This document shows, piece after piece, positions 35,032-44,328 of a DNA stretch of 64,000 nt. Both the position numbers and the translations under genes were made by a program. Source of the stretch: Candidatus Chromulinivorax destructor (GTDB taxonomy: Bacteria; Babelota; Babeliae; Babelales; Chromulinivoraceae); the NCBI RefSeq assembly GCF_003366055.1, contig NZ_CP025544.1:603278-667277 (forward strand), read 5' to 3'. A model generated the notes under the pieces. It made no database searches. It had not been told where the DNA came from and saw nothing but the letters and a program-made list of their open reading frames with translations. Numbering within the stretch: the first letter of the stretch is position 1; each line of letters opens with the position of its first letter.

Positions 35032-35466
35032 TTAGTTTAAATCTAAAGATTGCTGCATCGCTTTACTCAAATTTTCATAGTGCAATGCTACCTTTGCACG
35101 CTTCAAATTTTCTTTTGCGGCGAGCACAGCTCGCTCGGCATTTTTTGCTGCTCTAAACGCTGTAAATTGTTTGTTAACATCACCTATTTTATCTGAAGAA
35201 ATTATGCGGTTAAGCTCAGGATAATACTGATACGTACAATTTTTAGCGCAAGACTTGTAGTCTACAACTAATTTAGAACCAAATTCTTTTAGATCAGCTT
35301 TATCTTCTTGTGTGCAATCACAACAAAAACCAGAAATTAACCTTGGCTCTTGAAATATAATATTGATTATTTTGTCAGAAGCCACTTGTGTAAAATTTTC
35401 AGCAGCTTTTAAATTTTCATATCCAAAGCTTGCTAACATCAATAAAATTATATTTGATCTGTTCAT
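35032..35466 (-). CDS. Secreted Cys-rich protein (144 aa)
   Basis: The signal peptide (MNRSNIILLMLASFGYENLKAA) is followed by a Cys cluster (FCCDCTQ and KSCAKNCTYQ, five cysteines) and a long Ala/Lys-rich helix. The C-terminus HYENLSKAMQQSLDLN resembles HYAMVFQAMQKAVDLH at the end of the gene at 35627, a shared tail of the form H-Y-x5-A-M-Q-x3-D-L. No clear ribosome binding site. Function unknown. Confidence 0.66.
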   Translation of the reverse strand: MNRSNIILLMLASFGYENLKAAENFTQVASDKIINIIFQEPRLISGFCCDCTQEDKADLKEFGSKLVVDYKSCAKNCTYQYYPELNRIISSDKIGDVNKQFTAFRAAKNAERAVLAAKENLKRAKVALHYENLSKAMQQSLDLN

Positions 35467-35626
35467 TTTTTATTTTTTTTATAGGTGAAAATATTTTTAC
35501 TATTTATTTAACTATATCAGATAGAAAAGTTATGTAAAAAGCATGACATATAACTGTAAAGAATCTATTTCATTGACTTGGTATGTTTTCAGGCTCATAA
35601 ATTTAACTATCCTTAGGCGATAATTA

Positions 35627-35887
35627 TTAATGTAAATCTACTGCTTTTTGCATCGCCTGAAATACCATCGCGTAATGCTCCGGTGATTTTTCTTTTTTTC
35701 TTTTTAATACTTTTAAATTTTTACTTGTTGCACATTGATTATCTTTTAGTTGCTGATCATTAAGCTGTCTTTGATAATTTTGTGCTAACATAAAAGCTGT
35801 TATAGGATTTGCTTGCAATGCTGTAACAGCGCCACTCAATACAAATAACAATGCTAAATTTTTTATTTTCATTTTGATATCTTTCAT
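35627..35887 (-). CDS. Tiny secreted protein with a tail shared with the neighbour (86 aa)
   Basis: The frame opens at 35887; an internal ATG at 35872 (MKIKNLALLFVLSGAVTALQA) begins the signal peptide directly and may be the real start. The mature part is polar and basic (NYQRQLNDQQLKDNQ). The C-terminal segment HYAMVFQAMQKAVDLH matches the tail of the 35032 product. One cysteine. No family is recognised. Confidence 0.62.
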   Translation of the reverse strand: MKDIKMKIKNLALLFVLSGAVTALQANPITAFMLAQNYQRQLNDQQLKDNQCATSKNLKVLKRKKEKSPEHYAMVFQAMQKAVDLH

Positions 35888-36010
35888 AAAGGAAAACTTT
35901 TATTACGCTCTACCATGTTATCAAATAGAAAACATTTTGCAAAATCAGTGTGACAGTATGAATAAAAATTTATAAAAAATATGAAAACAGAAATTACAGT
36001 CACACAAAAT

Positions 36011-36052
36011 AAAAGATGGTAACATTATATTTCTATAATATTACCATCTTTT
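36011..36052. terminator. Terminator of the rpsA-ndk operon
   Basis: AAAAGATGGTAA pairs with TTACCATCTTTT, with further inner ATTATA/TATAAT pairing, giving a long hairpin between 35887 and ndk. Confidence 0.85.
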
Positions 36053-36093
36053 ATTTAATTATCTCAATAAACTAGGCTGACAATCTTTGCAGA

Positions 36094-36498
36094 TTATAGA
36101 GCTGGAAAGAATATTGCTAATTCACGAGCTGCACTTGCTAATGAATCTGAACCATGAGCAGCATTTGCTCCAATGTTTGCACCGTACAATGCACGAACTG
36201 TGCCTGCAGCTGCATCTTTTGGATTTGTTGCACCCATAAGATCTCTCCATGCCAATACTGCATTCTCTTTTTCAAGAGCAAGAATAATGATAGGAGAAGC
36301 CATCATCGCAGCAACCATTTCACCAAAGAATGATCGTGCGCTGTGTTCTTTGTATAATTCATTTGCTTGTTCTTGGCTCATGTTGATTTTATGCATACCA
36401 ACAATGTTGAACCCAGCAGCTTCAATCATATCAATAATTTTACCAGCGTTTTTTGCTGCAACAGCATCTGGCTTAATAATTGCAAAAGTACGTTCCAT
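36094..36498 (-). CDS. ndk: Nucleoside diphosphate kinase
   Basis: 134 aa from the ATG at 36498 (MERTFAIIKPDAVAAKNAGK); the longer frame to 36537 overlaps rpsA. The signature NAAHGSDS holds the phosphorylated histidine (H115). RSFFGEMVAAMMASPIIILAL also fits the family. It transfers the gamma phosphate among NTPs and dNTPs. The start codon lies one base after the rpsA stop, so translation is coupled to ribosomal protein S1. Confidence 0.97.
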   Translation of the reverse strand: MERTFAIIKPDAVAAKNAGKIIDMIEAAGFNIVGMHKINMSQEQANELYKEHSARSFFGEMVAAMMASPIIILALEKENAVLAWRDLMGATNPKDAAAGTVRALYGANIGANAAHGSDSLASAARELAIFFPAL

Positions 36499-36499
36499 A

Positions 36500-38401
36500 T
36501 TAGTCCTTTTTAACTGTAGCTTTTTTAGCTTTAACAACTTCTTCTGTCTTAGCTTTTTTGTCTACAGCAACATCAGCTGCACCAGACATATGTCTTTCAA
36601 GTTCTAGTTGGAAAGCAGATTTTGCTTTTGAACCTTCGTTTGAATGTGTAGATGATGAGAATGATTGAGATTCTTTTTTAGGAGCTGTAGCTGCTTTTTT
36701 CTTAGGAGCTGCTGCTGAAGAAGTAGTTGTTGAAGTTGCAGGAGCTGCAGCTTCTTTCTTTTCTACTTTTTTAGGAGCTTCAAGAGAAAGACTTAAACCA
36801 AGCTTACGCTCTTCAGCGCTTGCATTGATTACGCGTAATTCTTTTTCTTGTCCAGCTTTTACAGGCTCATCTTTTTGCTCAAGTAATTCTGAGTTGTAAA
36901 TTAAACCTTCGATTCCTGTTGCAAGTTTAACAAAAGCACCATAGTTAGTGATTTTTGTTACAGTCCCTTTAACAATAGAATCTACAGGGTAATCTGCTTC
37001 AACAGTTTTCCATGGATCTTGTTTCAATTGTTTGATACCAAGAGCTACTTTTTTGCTATCTTCATCAATAGAGATAATAACAGCTTCGATCTTGTCACCA
37101 CGTTTGTACAAGTCACCTGGATGTTCAATGTGTTCTGTCCATGAAAGGTCAGAAACGTGAACTAAACCATCAACACCTGGCATTAATTGAACGAAAATAC
37201 CAAAGTCAGTAACATTGCTAATTACGCCTTTGATCGTTTGCCCAGCTTTAAAATCTTCGCCAACTGCTGTCCAAGGATTTTTTTCTAATTGCTTGATACT
37301 TAGAGACATTCTACGGTTGTCAACATCAAGAGAAACAACTAATGCTTCTAACTCTTGTCCAACTGTAAATCTATCTTGTAAGTTAGAAATTCTGTCTGTC
37401 CAAGAAATTTCTGAAATATGAATTAAACCTTCTACGCCTTTTTGTATTTCAACAAAAACGCCATAGTCAGTAATACTTGCAACTTTACCTTTAACACGGC
37501 TGCCCACTTGTACAGCTGCATCAAGACTTTGCCATGGATTTTTATCCATTTGTTTCATACCAAGAGAAACTTTGAAGTTTTCTTTGTCGATAGAAAGTAC
37601 TTTAACAGAAATTGTTTCACCAATTTTAACAATTTCGCTTGGGTGAGAGATTCTGCCCCATGTCATATCAGTGATATGCAATAAGCCATCTACGCCGCCA
37701 ACGTCGATAAACACACCGTAGTTAGTGATGTTTTTAACAACGCCTTCAATAACTTTACCAACTTCAAGAGATCCAAGAACAACTTTTCTTGATTCATCAC
37801 GACGTTCAGCAAGGAATTTACGACGAGAAATGATGATATTTCCACGTTTTTTGTTAATTTTGATAATTTCTGCAGTAACCATTTGACCAACATATTGATC
37901 AAAGTCAGTTACACGATGTAAATCAACTTGTGAACCAGGAAGGAACGCAGGAATACCAACGTCAACACTAAGACCGCCTTTAACCTTGTGAAGAACCATA
38001 CCTTCAACTGGCAAGCCAGCTTCTTGTAATTTAGCGATTCTGTCCCAAGCTTTAACAGCTTTAGCTTGTTCGTAAGATAGAACAACATCACCATTAACGT
38101 TTTCGATTTCGTCAATCATAACTTCGATGTCAGATCCAACAGACAAAGCTTTTAATTCATGTTCAGGAAACTCGTAAGCAGGAATAAATCCGTTTGATTT
38201 GTAGTCGATATCAACTAAGACACCGCTACCATCAACTTCAAGAATTTTACCTGTAATTAATTGACCTGTAGAGAATTTTCCAACAGTGCCATCATACAGT
38301 TCTTGCATATCTTTAAGTTGCTCTGCACTTAAAGTAAAGCCTTGATCTGCGACGACTTCAGCACGAGCAAATTGCTTCGGCTTAATAAACTCTTTTGACA
38401 T
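36500..38401 (-). CDS. rpsA: 30S ribosomal protein S1
   Basis: 633 aa with six S1 RNA-binding domains in succession, beginning near residues 44, 128, 217, 300, 387 and 473. The later ones carry the typical YGVF[IV]-[DE]-[IV] and G[LI]-x-H-[IV]-S patterns. A C-terminal tail of about 95 residues is rich in Ala, Lys and Ser, unlike the S1 fold, and is probably flexible. S1 recruits mRNA to the small subunit. ndk follows immediately. The gene points away from the candidate origin at 48.5 kb, as expected for a highly expressed gene. Confidence 0.97.
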   Translation of the reverse strand: MSKEFIKPKQFARAEVVADQGFTLSAEQLKDMQELYDGTVGKFSTGQLITGKILEVDGSGVLVDIDYKSNGFIPAYEFPEHELKALSVGSDIEVMIDEIENVNGDVVLSYEQAKAVKAWDRIAKLQEAGLPVEGMVLHKVKGGLSVDVGIPAFLPGSQVDLHRVTDFDQYVGQMVTAEIIKINKKRGNIIISRRKFLAERRDESRKVVLGSLEVGKVIEGVVKNITNYGVFIDVGGVDGLLHITDMTWGRISHPSEIVKIGETISVKVLSIDKENFKVSLGMKQMDKNPWQSLDAAVQVGSRVKGKVASITDYGVFVEIQKGVEGLIHISEISWTDRISNLQDRFTVGQELEALVVSLDVDNRRMSLSIKQLEKNPWTAVGEDFKAGQTIKGVISNVTDFGIFVQLMPGVDGLVHVSDLSWTEHIEHPGDLYKRGDKIEAVIISIDEDSKKVALGIKQLKQDPWKTVEADYPVDSIVKGTVTKITNYGAFVKLATGIEGLIYNSELLEQKDEPVKAGQEKELRVINASAEERKLGLSLSLEAPKKVEKKEAAAPATSTTTSSAAAPKKKAATAPKKESQSFSSSTHSNEGSKAKSAFQLELERHMSGAADVAVDKKAKTEEVVKAKKATVKKD

Positions 38402-38504
38402 AGCGCTCCCAATACAGTTTTTTATCTATCTAAAAAACTGAAAAAATGTAAGAAAAATAGTAGTATCACTTTTTAATTTAACAGATTATTTTTGACTAAG
38501 CAAA

Positions 38505-38891
38505 TCACACTTTTTTTTCTAAATATGATTTTATTCCCTTTTGTAAAGCCATTAAAGACAGCATCCCGCACTGCATGCGCTTTAAGCCAAGTTGCATGTT
38601 TAACAACTGCTCTACCAGGGTGTCATCAAGCTCTAAAAGTTGTTCTAATTTCTTATCAAGAGCAAATTCTGTCAACTTTGATGCCATCGCAACACTTAAA
38701 ACACAACCCTTACCCTGAAAAGCTATTTTAGTTATTTTGCTCTCATGAACAAGCGCGCATATTGTCACACTATCGCCACACGATGGGTTATACATTGGTG
38801 AAATAAAATCAAAAGATTCAAAAAGCCCAAAATTTCTTGGACTTTGATAATGATCAAGCAATTCTTGCTCGTATAAATTTTGCATACTCAT
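38505..38891 (-). CDS. sufU: Iron-sulfur cluster scaffold protein, SufU/IscU type
   Basis: 128 aa with the three scaffold cysteines in conserved contexts: NPSCGD (C38, with D40), GKGCVLSVAMAS (C63) and RMQCGMLSLMAL (C108). The N-terminus LYEQELLDHYQSPRNFG is the usual SufU/NifU_N start. It binds nascent Fe-S clusters or zinc and accepts sulfur from a SufS-type desulfurase. No other suf/isc gene lies in this window. It is about 100 bp upstream of rpsA on the same strand. Confidence 0.9.
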   Translation of the reverse strand: MSMQNLYEQELLDHYQSPRNFGLFESFDFISPMYNPSCGDSVTICALVHESKITKIAFQGKGCVLSVAMASKLTEFALDKKLEQLLELDDTLVEQLLNMQLGLKRMQCGMLSLMALQKGIKSYLEKKV

Positions 38892-39012
38892 CTAAAAACC
38901 CCTCATTGCTTACAAGGCAAATGCATTCTCAAGGAGAAAACATAAAGCCTTGATTTTATTCATCCCCAGTCAGTACAGTATAGTAAATTTTATTACAAAA
39001 AGGATGTCTTCT

Positions 39013-40383
39013 ATGAAACAAAAAAACAAATTAATGCTCTTTCTTTCTTGCGGAATACTTATTTTTCAGACAGCAATTTGCTCAGATCTTGACACTCAAG
39101 AACAATACGCTCAAGATGAAATAATGTTAACTAGAAACTTTAAGCCGATTACTCAACTCGATGGTAACGAATATTCAAATTTATCCCATGTAAATGAGTT
39201 GATTAGTATAAACAACAGAAGAGATTCAGTAGATCTTACGACTGCTATACAATCAGCATCAATTGAAATACTAAAACTAGAATCACTCAATAAAGTAAGA
39301 GAAACTCTCTTAACAAGCTACCTGAATAGCAATGAAGTTATTGCACCTTTTTCTATGATTGAAGAAAAATCAAACATTAAGAAAATTGAGCAAGAAAAAA
39401 TTAAACAAAATTTAGCTTATAAAAATATTGTATCAGGAGGCATTGGAATCACATCTCTAGGAGCTTCAATTTATGTTGGTAAAGTAACAGAGTCATTATT
39501 AAAGTCGGAAAAGAGAGTCTTTGGGTTTGACGACTTACTTGCAGCAAGTGCTGCACAATCAATTTGGCAAGCTGTTATTCCTACAGCATTTACTGCTATT
39601 GTTGGCTATATTGCTTGGAGGCAAGTTGATTATTATTTACATGCAGAAGAAAGAGCTCGTTTAGCTATTATGCAAGACAAAATGGACTCTGCGGACAAAA
39701 GAATAACACGAGAATTTACAACAGCTGTCAATAATCTTCGCAAAGACGTCAACTCAAAAGATTTAGAACTCAATAAACAGATATACAAAGGGCTTTCTAA
39801 GTGTGATAAAAAACTAGATGAGGCATTAAAGTACCTTAATGAAAGTAATTTTAGACAAGACGAGCAAATTAAAGCAATTGTACATGAGCAACATGAACAT
39901 ACAGATGATATAAATCAAATAATAAGCTTACAAGCAAGCGCTATTCAAGACCATATCAATACAAACAGAGATGTTGTCAATAAATTAGTAGCCAAAATAA
40001 CGGCTCTGGATTTATATGTTTCACAACTTCAACAAACAAATCATGAAATGGCAGAAAAACAATTATTAATGCTGCCTATGATGGAACGCATTAAAACTAT
40101 GATAGAAAAAGACTGGTTTGAAGACTTAAAAAATATCTATATCCCAAGTGATTCAAGCGAAGAGCACAAAGATGAAAATCCATCCGCATCACCAAAAGCT
40201 TCAATGCAAAAAGCGCCAACTCCTTTAAGCGCAACATCCAGAACTTCAACTCCGACAGTTACAGTAAAAAATCCAACTCATCAAACTCATGTAATAAAAC
40301 CTCAACCTCAAAAATCAAAAACTAATAGCGACGGATACCATTATGGTATATTTGAGATACTGTATGGTAAAAAAAATAAATAA
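39013..40383 (+). CDS. Secreted protein with two hydrophobic lobes and a long coiled coil (456 aa)
   Basis: I start at the ATG at 39013, nine bases after AAAGGA, giving signal peptide MKQKNKLMLFLSCGILIFQTAIC; the frame opens upstream at 38950 without support. Two hydrophobic segments follow (VSGGIGITSLGASIYVG near residue 140, and AVIPTAFTAIVGYIAW near 190). A roughly 150-residue heptad-like coiled coil follows (TAVNNLRKDVNSKDLELNKQ onward), and a Pro/Ser/Thr-rich tail. The bilobed membrane region plus SNARE-like coil recalls chlamydial Inc proteins, although Incs lack a Sec signal. No sequence family is recognised. Confidence 0.75.
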   Translation: MKQKNKLMLFLSCGILIFQTAICSDLDTQEQYAQDEIMLTRNFKPITQLDGNEYSNLSHVNELISINNRRDSVDLTTAIQSASIEILKLESLNKVRETLLTSYLNSNEVIAPFSMIEEKSNIKKIEQEKIKQNLAYKNIVSGGIGITSLGASIYVGKVTESLLKSEKRVFGFDDLLAASAAQSIWQAVIPTAFTAIVGYIAWRQVDYYLHAEERARLAIMQDKMDSADKRITREFTTAVNNLRKDVNSKDLELNKQIYKGLSKCDKKLDEALKYLNESNFRQDEQIKAIVHEQHEHTDDINQIISLQASAIQDHINTNRDVVNKLVAKITALDLYVSQLQQTNHEMAEKQLLMLPMMERIKTMIEKDWFEDLKNIYIPSDSSEEHKDENPSASPKASMQKAPTPLSATSRTSTPTVTVKNPTHQTHVIKPQPQKSKTNSDGYHYGIFEILYGKKNK

Positions 40384-40427
40384 ATTTAAAAGGCCTTGAT
40401 ATTTTTGTATCAAGGCCTTTTAAATTT
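40382..40427. terminator. Long bidirectional terminator
   Basis: AAATTTAAAAGGCCTTGATA is perfectly repeated in inverse across a 6-base T-rich loop. It ends both the 39013 gene and the minus gene at 40443. Confidence 0.94.
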
Positions 40428-40442
40428 ATTTATGCTCAAAAA

Positions 40443-41312
40443 CTACAAAGTCAAATCAACTATATTTTTGATCAAAGGTGTAATAGATTTCACATGAATA
40501 CGCTCATGATTAATTTGATGAGCTGGCGGAGTTGAGTTAGTACAAAATAATACTTTAACTCCTAGTGCCCACAAATCGTTCCACGCAACTCCATGAAAAA
40601 AAGCATGCGTCACAAAAATAACTATCTCTTCAACCCCCATTAATTTTAATGCCATACAAGTTTGTATTAAAGTCTGCCCAGAGTCTAAAATATCATCATA
40701 TACCATAACTTTTTTACCAATCTTTCCTTGAAAATCATGCATAGTAAGCTCTTGAAAATTTCTTTTTTTCAAAAAAAAACCATACGAAACATGCGGAAAA
40801 AAATCATAAATCCAAGTAGATCTTTTAATAGCTCCGGCATCAGGATAAACAAAAGTAAATCCAAGTGAAACATACCGAGCCATATCATGAATAAATAGCT
40901 GTTCTGATGTTTGAACCAAAACAGGAACGGTTGCCTGTAACAACTGATCATAATTATGGGCCTCTATAGTTACAACTCTACAAACCCCCGTACTCAATAA
41001 AAGCGCATCAGCCCACACAAAGCCGTGAGATAGACCAACGTTATAAAGATCTTGTCGCTGATAGCCTAAGTACGGCGCATACAAGGTAACTGAAGATGCT
41101 TTTCCTTGAATTAAAGCATGCAATAATAGCAACAGAGTTAAAGACTGTTCTAGCGGAGCTGTAAGTGATCCAATAACAATGCATTTTTTACCTTGTACAC
41201 TATCAAGCAACTTTACAACAAGTTCTTGATTTTCAAATTGCTGAACTTCATAAAAACAACGGTCAGAAAAACCTGCGGCTAAGTATTCATACTGTTCTTG
41301 TAGAAATAACAT
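40443..41312 (-). CDS. prs: Ribose-phosphate pyrophosphokinase-like protein
   Basis: 289 aa from the ATG at 41312 (MLFLQEQYEYLAAGFSDR), which has an AAAGG site; the frame upstream only translates a terminator hairpin. Conserved blocks: APYLGYQRQDLYN (the PY-x-GY-x-RQD motif), YPDAGAIKR, FLKKRNF (in place of DKRR) and the PRPP-binding loop VMVYDDILDSGQTL. PRPP synthetase makes the precursor for nucleotides. The sequence is diverged and short compared with the usual 310-320 aa, so a specialised role is possible. Confidence 0.82.
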   Translation of the reverse strand: MLFLQEQYEYLAAGFSDRCFYEVQQFENQELVVKLLDSVQGKKCIVIGSLTAPLEQSLTLLLLLHALIQGKASSVTLYAPYLGYQRQDLYNVGLSHGFVWADALLLSTGVCRVVTIEAHNYDQLLQATVPVLVQTSEQLFIHDMARYVSLGFTFVYPDAGAIKRSTWIYDFFPHVSYGFFLKKRNFQELTMHDFQGKIGKKVMVYDDILDSGQTLIQTCMALKLMGVEEIVIFVTHAFFHGVAWNDLWALGVKVLFCTNSTPPAHQINHERIHVKSITPLIKNIVDLTL

Positions 41313-41326
41313 ACAACCTTTCTTGC

Positions 41327-41370
41327 AAAAAAGGCCTAAGAATCTGAACAACAAACTCTTAGGCCTTTTT
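41327..41370 (-). terminator. Terminator/attenuator directly before the prs-like gene
   Basis: AAAAAAGGCCTAAGA and TCTTAGGCCTTTTT form a strong hairpin. On the minus strand its T run ends about 15 bases before the prs ATG, downstream of the 41389 gene, so it could terminate that gene or attenuate prs. Confidence 0.85.
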
Positions 41371-41388
41371 TATTATTTTTTATACAAA

Positions 41389-41577
41389 TTAATTCTTAAC
41401 AGGTAACGTTTCACTTGTATTTTGATCAGTTTCAAATTTTTCTTGAATTTCACTGCAAACTGCTTCTAAAGAATTTTCAATAGCAACAGCTTCTTGTTGC
41501 ATTATTCTTTGCTGATATAAGCAATATGCAGCACCAGCTAAAATTGCAACACACAACAAGTTCATTAAAAACTTCAT
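41389..41577 (-). CDS. Small single-pass membrane protein (62 aa)
   Basis: The N-terminus MKFLMNLLCVAILAGAAYCLY is an anchor or signal peptide, followed by an acidic helical domain (QQEAVAIENSLEAVCSEIQEKFE) and a polar tail. It lies 20 bp after the M16 peptidase gene with an AAGGAG ribosome binding site, so it is probably co-transcribed. Function unknown. Confidence 0.68.
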   Translation of the reverse strand: MKFLMNLLCVAILAGAAYCLYQQRIMQQEAVAIENSLEAVCSEIQEKFETDQNTSETLPVKN

Positions 41578-41596
41578 ACAAACTCCTTCTGCTTTT

Positions 41597-44221
41597 TTAA
41601 ATTCGGCCTACTTTGATTTTAACAAGTTTATCACTCGATAAAATCTTTTTAACAGCTTGCTGAACTTGAGCTATCGTTATTTTTTGTAAAACATCGACTT
41701 GTTTTTCAAAATAATTAAACGGCAAATTATACTTCTTTAAAAACAAGAATGTCGAAGCTTTTTGCTCATTGCTGTCATACAGAGAATCAAATGAATTAAT
41801 AAGAGCATTTTTTGCTTCTTGTAGTTCATCTTCTTCTATAGAAAGAATTGCTTCATCAATTTCTTTTTTTATAACTTTTTCAGCTTCTTCTATTCTATCA
41901 TTTGACACAATTGTTTTAATCAGAATCATACCCGGTTGTTCACTTGCACCATACAATAATGAGCCACCAATGGTATAAAACAAACCAGTTTGTTCACGTA
42001 ATTTAAATAATCGAGAGCTCATAGAACGAAGCGCACCACCTGTTAAAATTTGATCAAACAACAAAATTTTATCGTAATCTTCATGTAATCTATCAATAGA
42101 TAGTCCTGCAAAAAGAAGAACAATTTGATCCCGATTAATATACGATGTAATATCTTGTTTTTCAACGGTTGCAAGCCCTGGATAAACCAAATTATCAACA
42201 GAGCTTCCCTGCCATTGGCCCAAAGTTTTTTCAACTAACGCTTGAACATTATAATTATTAAGATTTCCCACAAGAGCAATTCGCGCTCCTTGAGGAGATA
42301 TCATATGCTTGTAATAATCAATACAATCTTGCAATGAAATAGCCGCAAGGCTTTCTTGAGACCCAAGTAACATATTATTAAAAGCATGGTCTTTATAGAC
42401 AACATTACGAGCCAGCTGAACACTAAATGATGAAGGATTATCCCAGAATTTCTTTAACTGAATTGCTATGCGACCCTTAACCTTATCCAAAGAAATATCT
42501 TCAAATGATGCATTGGTAAACATTTCAGTCAATAAAGACAAACCTTTTTCAACATCTTGCTTTAAGAACGTTGTGCTCACATGGCCTGGCGTTACATAAA
42601 ACGACATGCCATGCGATTCAATTTCATCAGAAAAGCTTTGACCGGGAAAGTTTTTAGTTCCTTCTAAAAGCATTCTACTGACAACATTTCCAAGACCTTG
42701 CTTAAGTTGATTGTCGTAGTAATGATTTGCTTTAAGATCAATTTGGCACTCAACAATGTCAACAGTATCATTGTGAAACCACACCAATTCAAGCCCATTA
42801 GCAAGAACAACGCTGCCTGGTTTACTGTAATCAAAAGTTTGCTTTTCATTGAGGATAACAGAATGAACATACGATCCATCTTCAACAAGAGTTTCGCGTT
42901 GCTTTGCTCCTAAAATTGCTGCATCTTCATCATCAGATTCTTGCTGTAATTTATTCAAGTATGCTATCTGGCGTTCAGGAATCGCAACAACTTCCCCTTG
43001 GTTGCGAACAACTTCATGTAAATAATTTGTCGCAAGGTTCTTTATCTCTTCAATCAAAACATTCTGCTCAATATTGCCATATTCAAATGGGTACAAAGGA
43101 TCTTTAATCGCAAGAAATGATTTTCCAATTGCATAAGCTTGTTTTTGAGTGTCTTCAAGCATTTGTTGATACTCAATTTGAGCAAATCGTTGCGCTCTTT
43201 CAACTTCTTTGACGCTTGGACCATCTTGGGCTATAAGATCAATTTCTCGTTGGATATGCTGAATAATTAACTCAATGTCTTTTGCATCTTTTGGATTAAA
43301 CTCAATAAACAAAACAGCTTGATCAAATAAGTCATAAGAAAACGCGTGAATGCTTACAACAAGTTGTAGTTGATCAACTAAAAGTTTGTACAAACGAGAA
43401 CCTCTGCCATTTGCAAGCACATAACAGAGCGATTCAACAATAAATTCATTTTTAGTTATAACTCCAGGAATTAAGAATGAAACCGTACAGATTGGTTGCT
43501 TAATATCTCTAAATAAACGAATAGACTTGCGTTTTACATCTTCATTTAAGAAAAACTTCTCATTATTCCAACCATTTCCCGCAGGAATATGTGAAAATTC
43601 TTTTTCAATTTTTTCATGCACTTCTTCTGGATTAACATCACCAACAATAATCATTACAGCGTTATCAGGTGTATAATGTTTTTTATAAAAAGCTAACAAT
43701 GTTTCGCGAGTAACACTCCATAAATCTTGCTTATAACCAATAATTGGGTAATGGTAAGGATGCGACTCAAACAGATTGGTAACCATGGTCTCTGCAAGCG
43801 TTGCGCCATAGTTATCTTTATACATTTTGAGCTCTTGAATAACAGCTTTAACTTCTGAATTAAGATGCTCTTGCTTGAAAGAACAATTCGTCATACAATC
43901 TGACATAATTGGTAAAACTTTATCCCAGTTAGCTACAGGAATATCAAACAAGTAGCCTGTATAGTCATATGATGTAAAAGCATTACAACTTCCTGATAAT
44001 TTACTGACAACAAGATTAATATCAGACTCAGTTAACGTTGTTGTTCCTTTAAAAATCATATGTTCAATAAAATGAGCAATCCCTTTTTCTCCAGATTTTT
44101 CATGCTTAGAACCAACATTATACCAAAGCTGTATAGAAACTTTTTCAGCACCTTTTTTTGGACAGACAAGAATGGTAAGCCCATTACTTAAACTCGATTG
44201 AATGACACGTTTGTTTTGCAT
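41597..44221 (-). CDS. M16 family zinc metallopeptidase (insulinase/pitrilysin type)
   Basis: 874 aa from the ATG at 44221 (MQNKRVIQSSLSNGLTILVC); upstream in-frame residues to 44269 lack a good site. The inverted zinc motif HFIEH is at residues 50-54 and a downstream glutamate lies in VKAVIQELKMYKDN. Two M16 halves are fused in one chain: an active N-terminal half and an inactive-type C-terminal half with LKQGLGNVVSRMLLEGT. No obvious signal peptide. Such enzymes degrade peptides in the periplasm or cytoplasm; FusC- or PqqL-like roles are possible. The adjacent small gene may be its partner. Confidence 0.93.
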   Translation of the reverse strand: MQNKRVIQSSLSNGLTILVCPKKGAEKVSIQLWYNVGSKHEKSGEKGIAHFIEHMIFKGTTTLTESDINLVVSKLSGSCNAFTSYDYTGYLFDIPVANWDKVLPIMSDCMTNCSFKQEHLNSEVKAVIQELKMYKDNYGATLAETMVTNLFESHPYHYPIIGYKQDLWSVTRETLLAFYKKHYTPDNAVMIIVGDVNPEEVHEKIEKEFSHIPAGNGWNNEKFFLNEDVKRKSIRLFRDIKQPICTVSFLIPGVITKNEFIVESLCYVLANGRGSRLYKLLVDQLQLVVSIHAFSYDLFDQAVLFIEFNPKDAKDIELIIQHIQREIDLIAQDGPSVKEVERAQRFAQIEYQQMLEDTQKQAYAIGKSFLAIKDPLYPFEYGNIEQNVLIEEIKNLATNYLHEVVRNQGEVVAIPERQIAYLNKLQQESDDEDAAILGAKQRETLVEDGSYVHSVILNEKQTFDYSKPGSVVLANGLELVWFHNDTVDIVECQIDLKANHYYDNQLKQGLGNVVSRMLLEGTKNFPGQSFSDEIESHGMSFYVTPGHVSTTFLKQDVEKGLSLLTEMFTNASFEDISLDKVKGRIAIQLKKFWDNPSSFSVQLARNVVYKDHAFNNMLLGSQESLAAISLQDCIDYYKHMISPQGARIALVGNLNNYNVQALVEKTLGQWQGSSVDNLVYPGLATVEKQDITSYINRDQIVLLFAGLSIDRLHEDYDKILLFDQILTGGALRSMSSRLFKLREQTGLFYTIGGSLLYGASEQPGMILIKTIVSNDRIEEAEKVIKKEIDEAILSIEEDELQEAKNALINSFDSLYDSNEQKASTFLFLKKYNLPFNYFEKQVDVLQKITIAQVQQAVKKILSSDKLVKIKVGRI

Positions 44222-44328
44222 AGAGCTGTCCCCACAGTTTTTACACGATTTAAATTTTAGACACACCAAAGTGTTTTTTTATGGTATACTAATCATAAAT
44301 AAATACAATTTTCACCACACCCTTTCTC

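Noticed and set aside
41313-41354. Longer N-terminus of the PRPP-synthetase-like protein
   Set aside because: These codons are the translated stem of a terminator; the ATG at 41312 has its own ribosome binding site.
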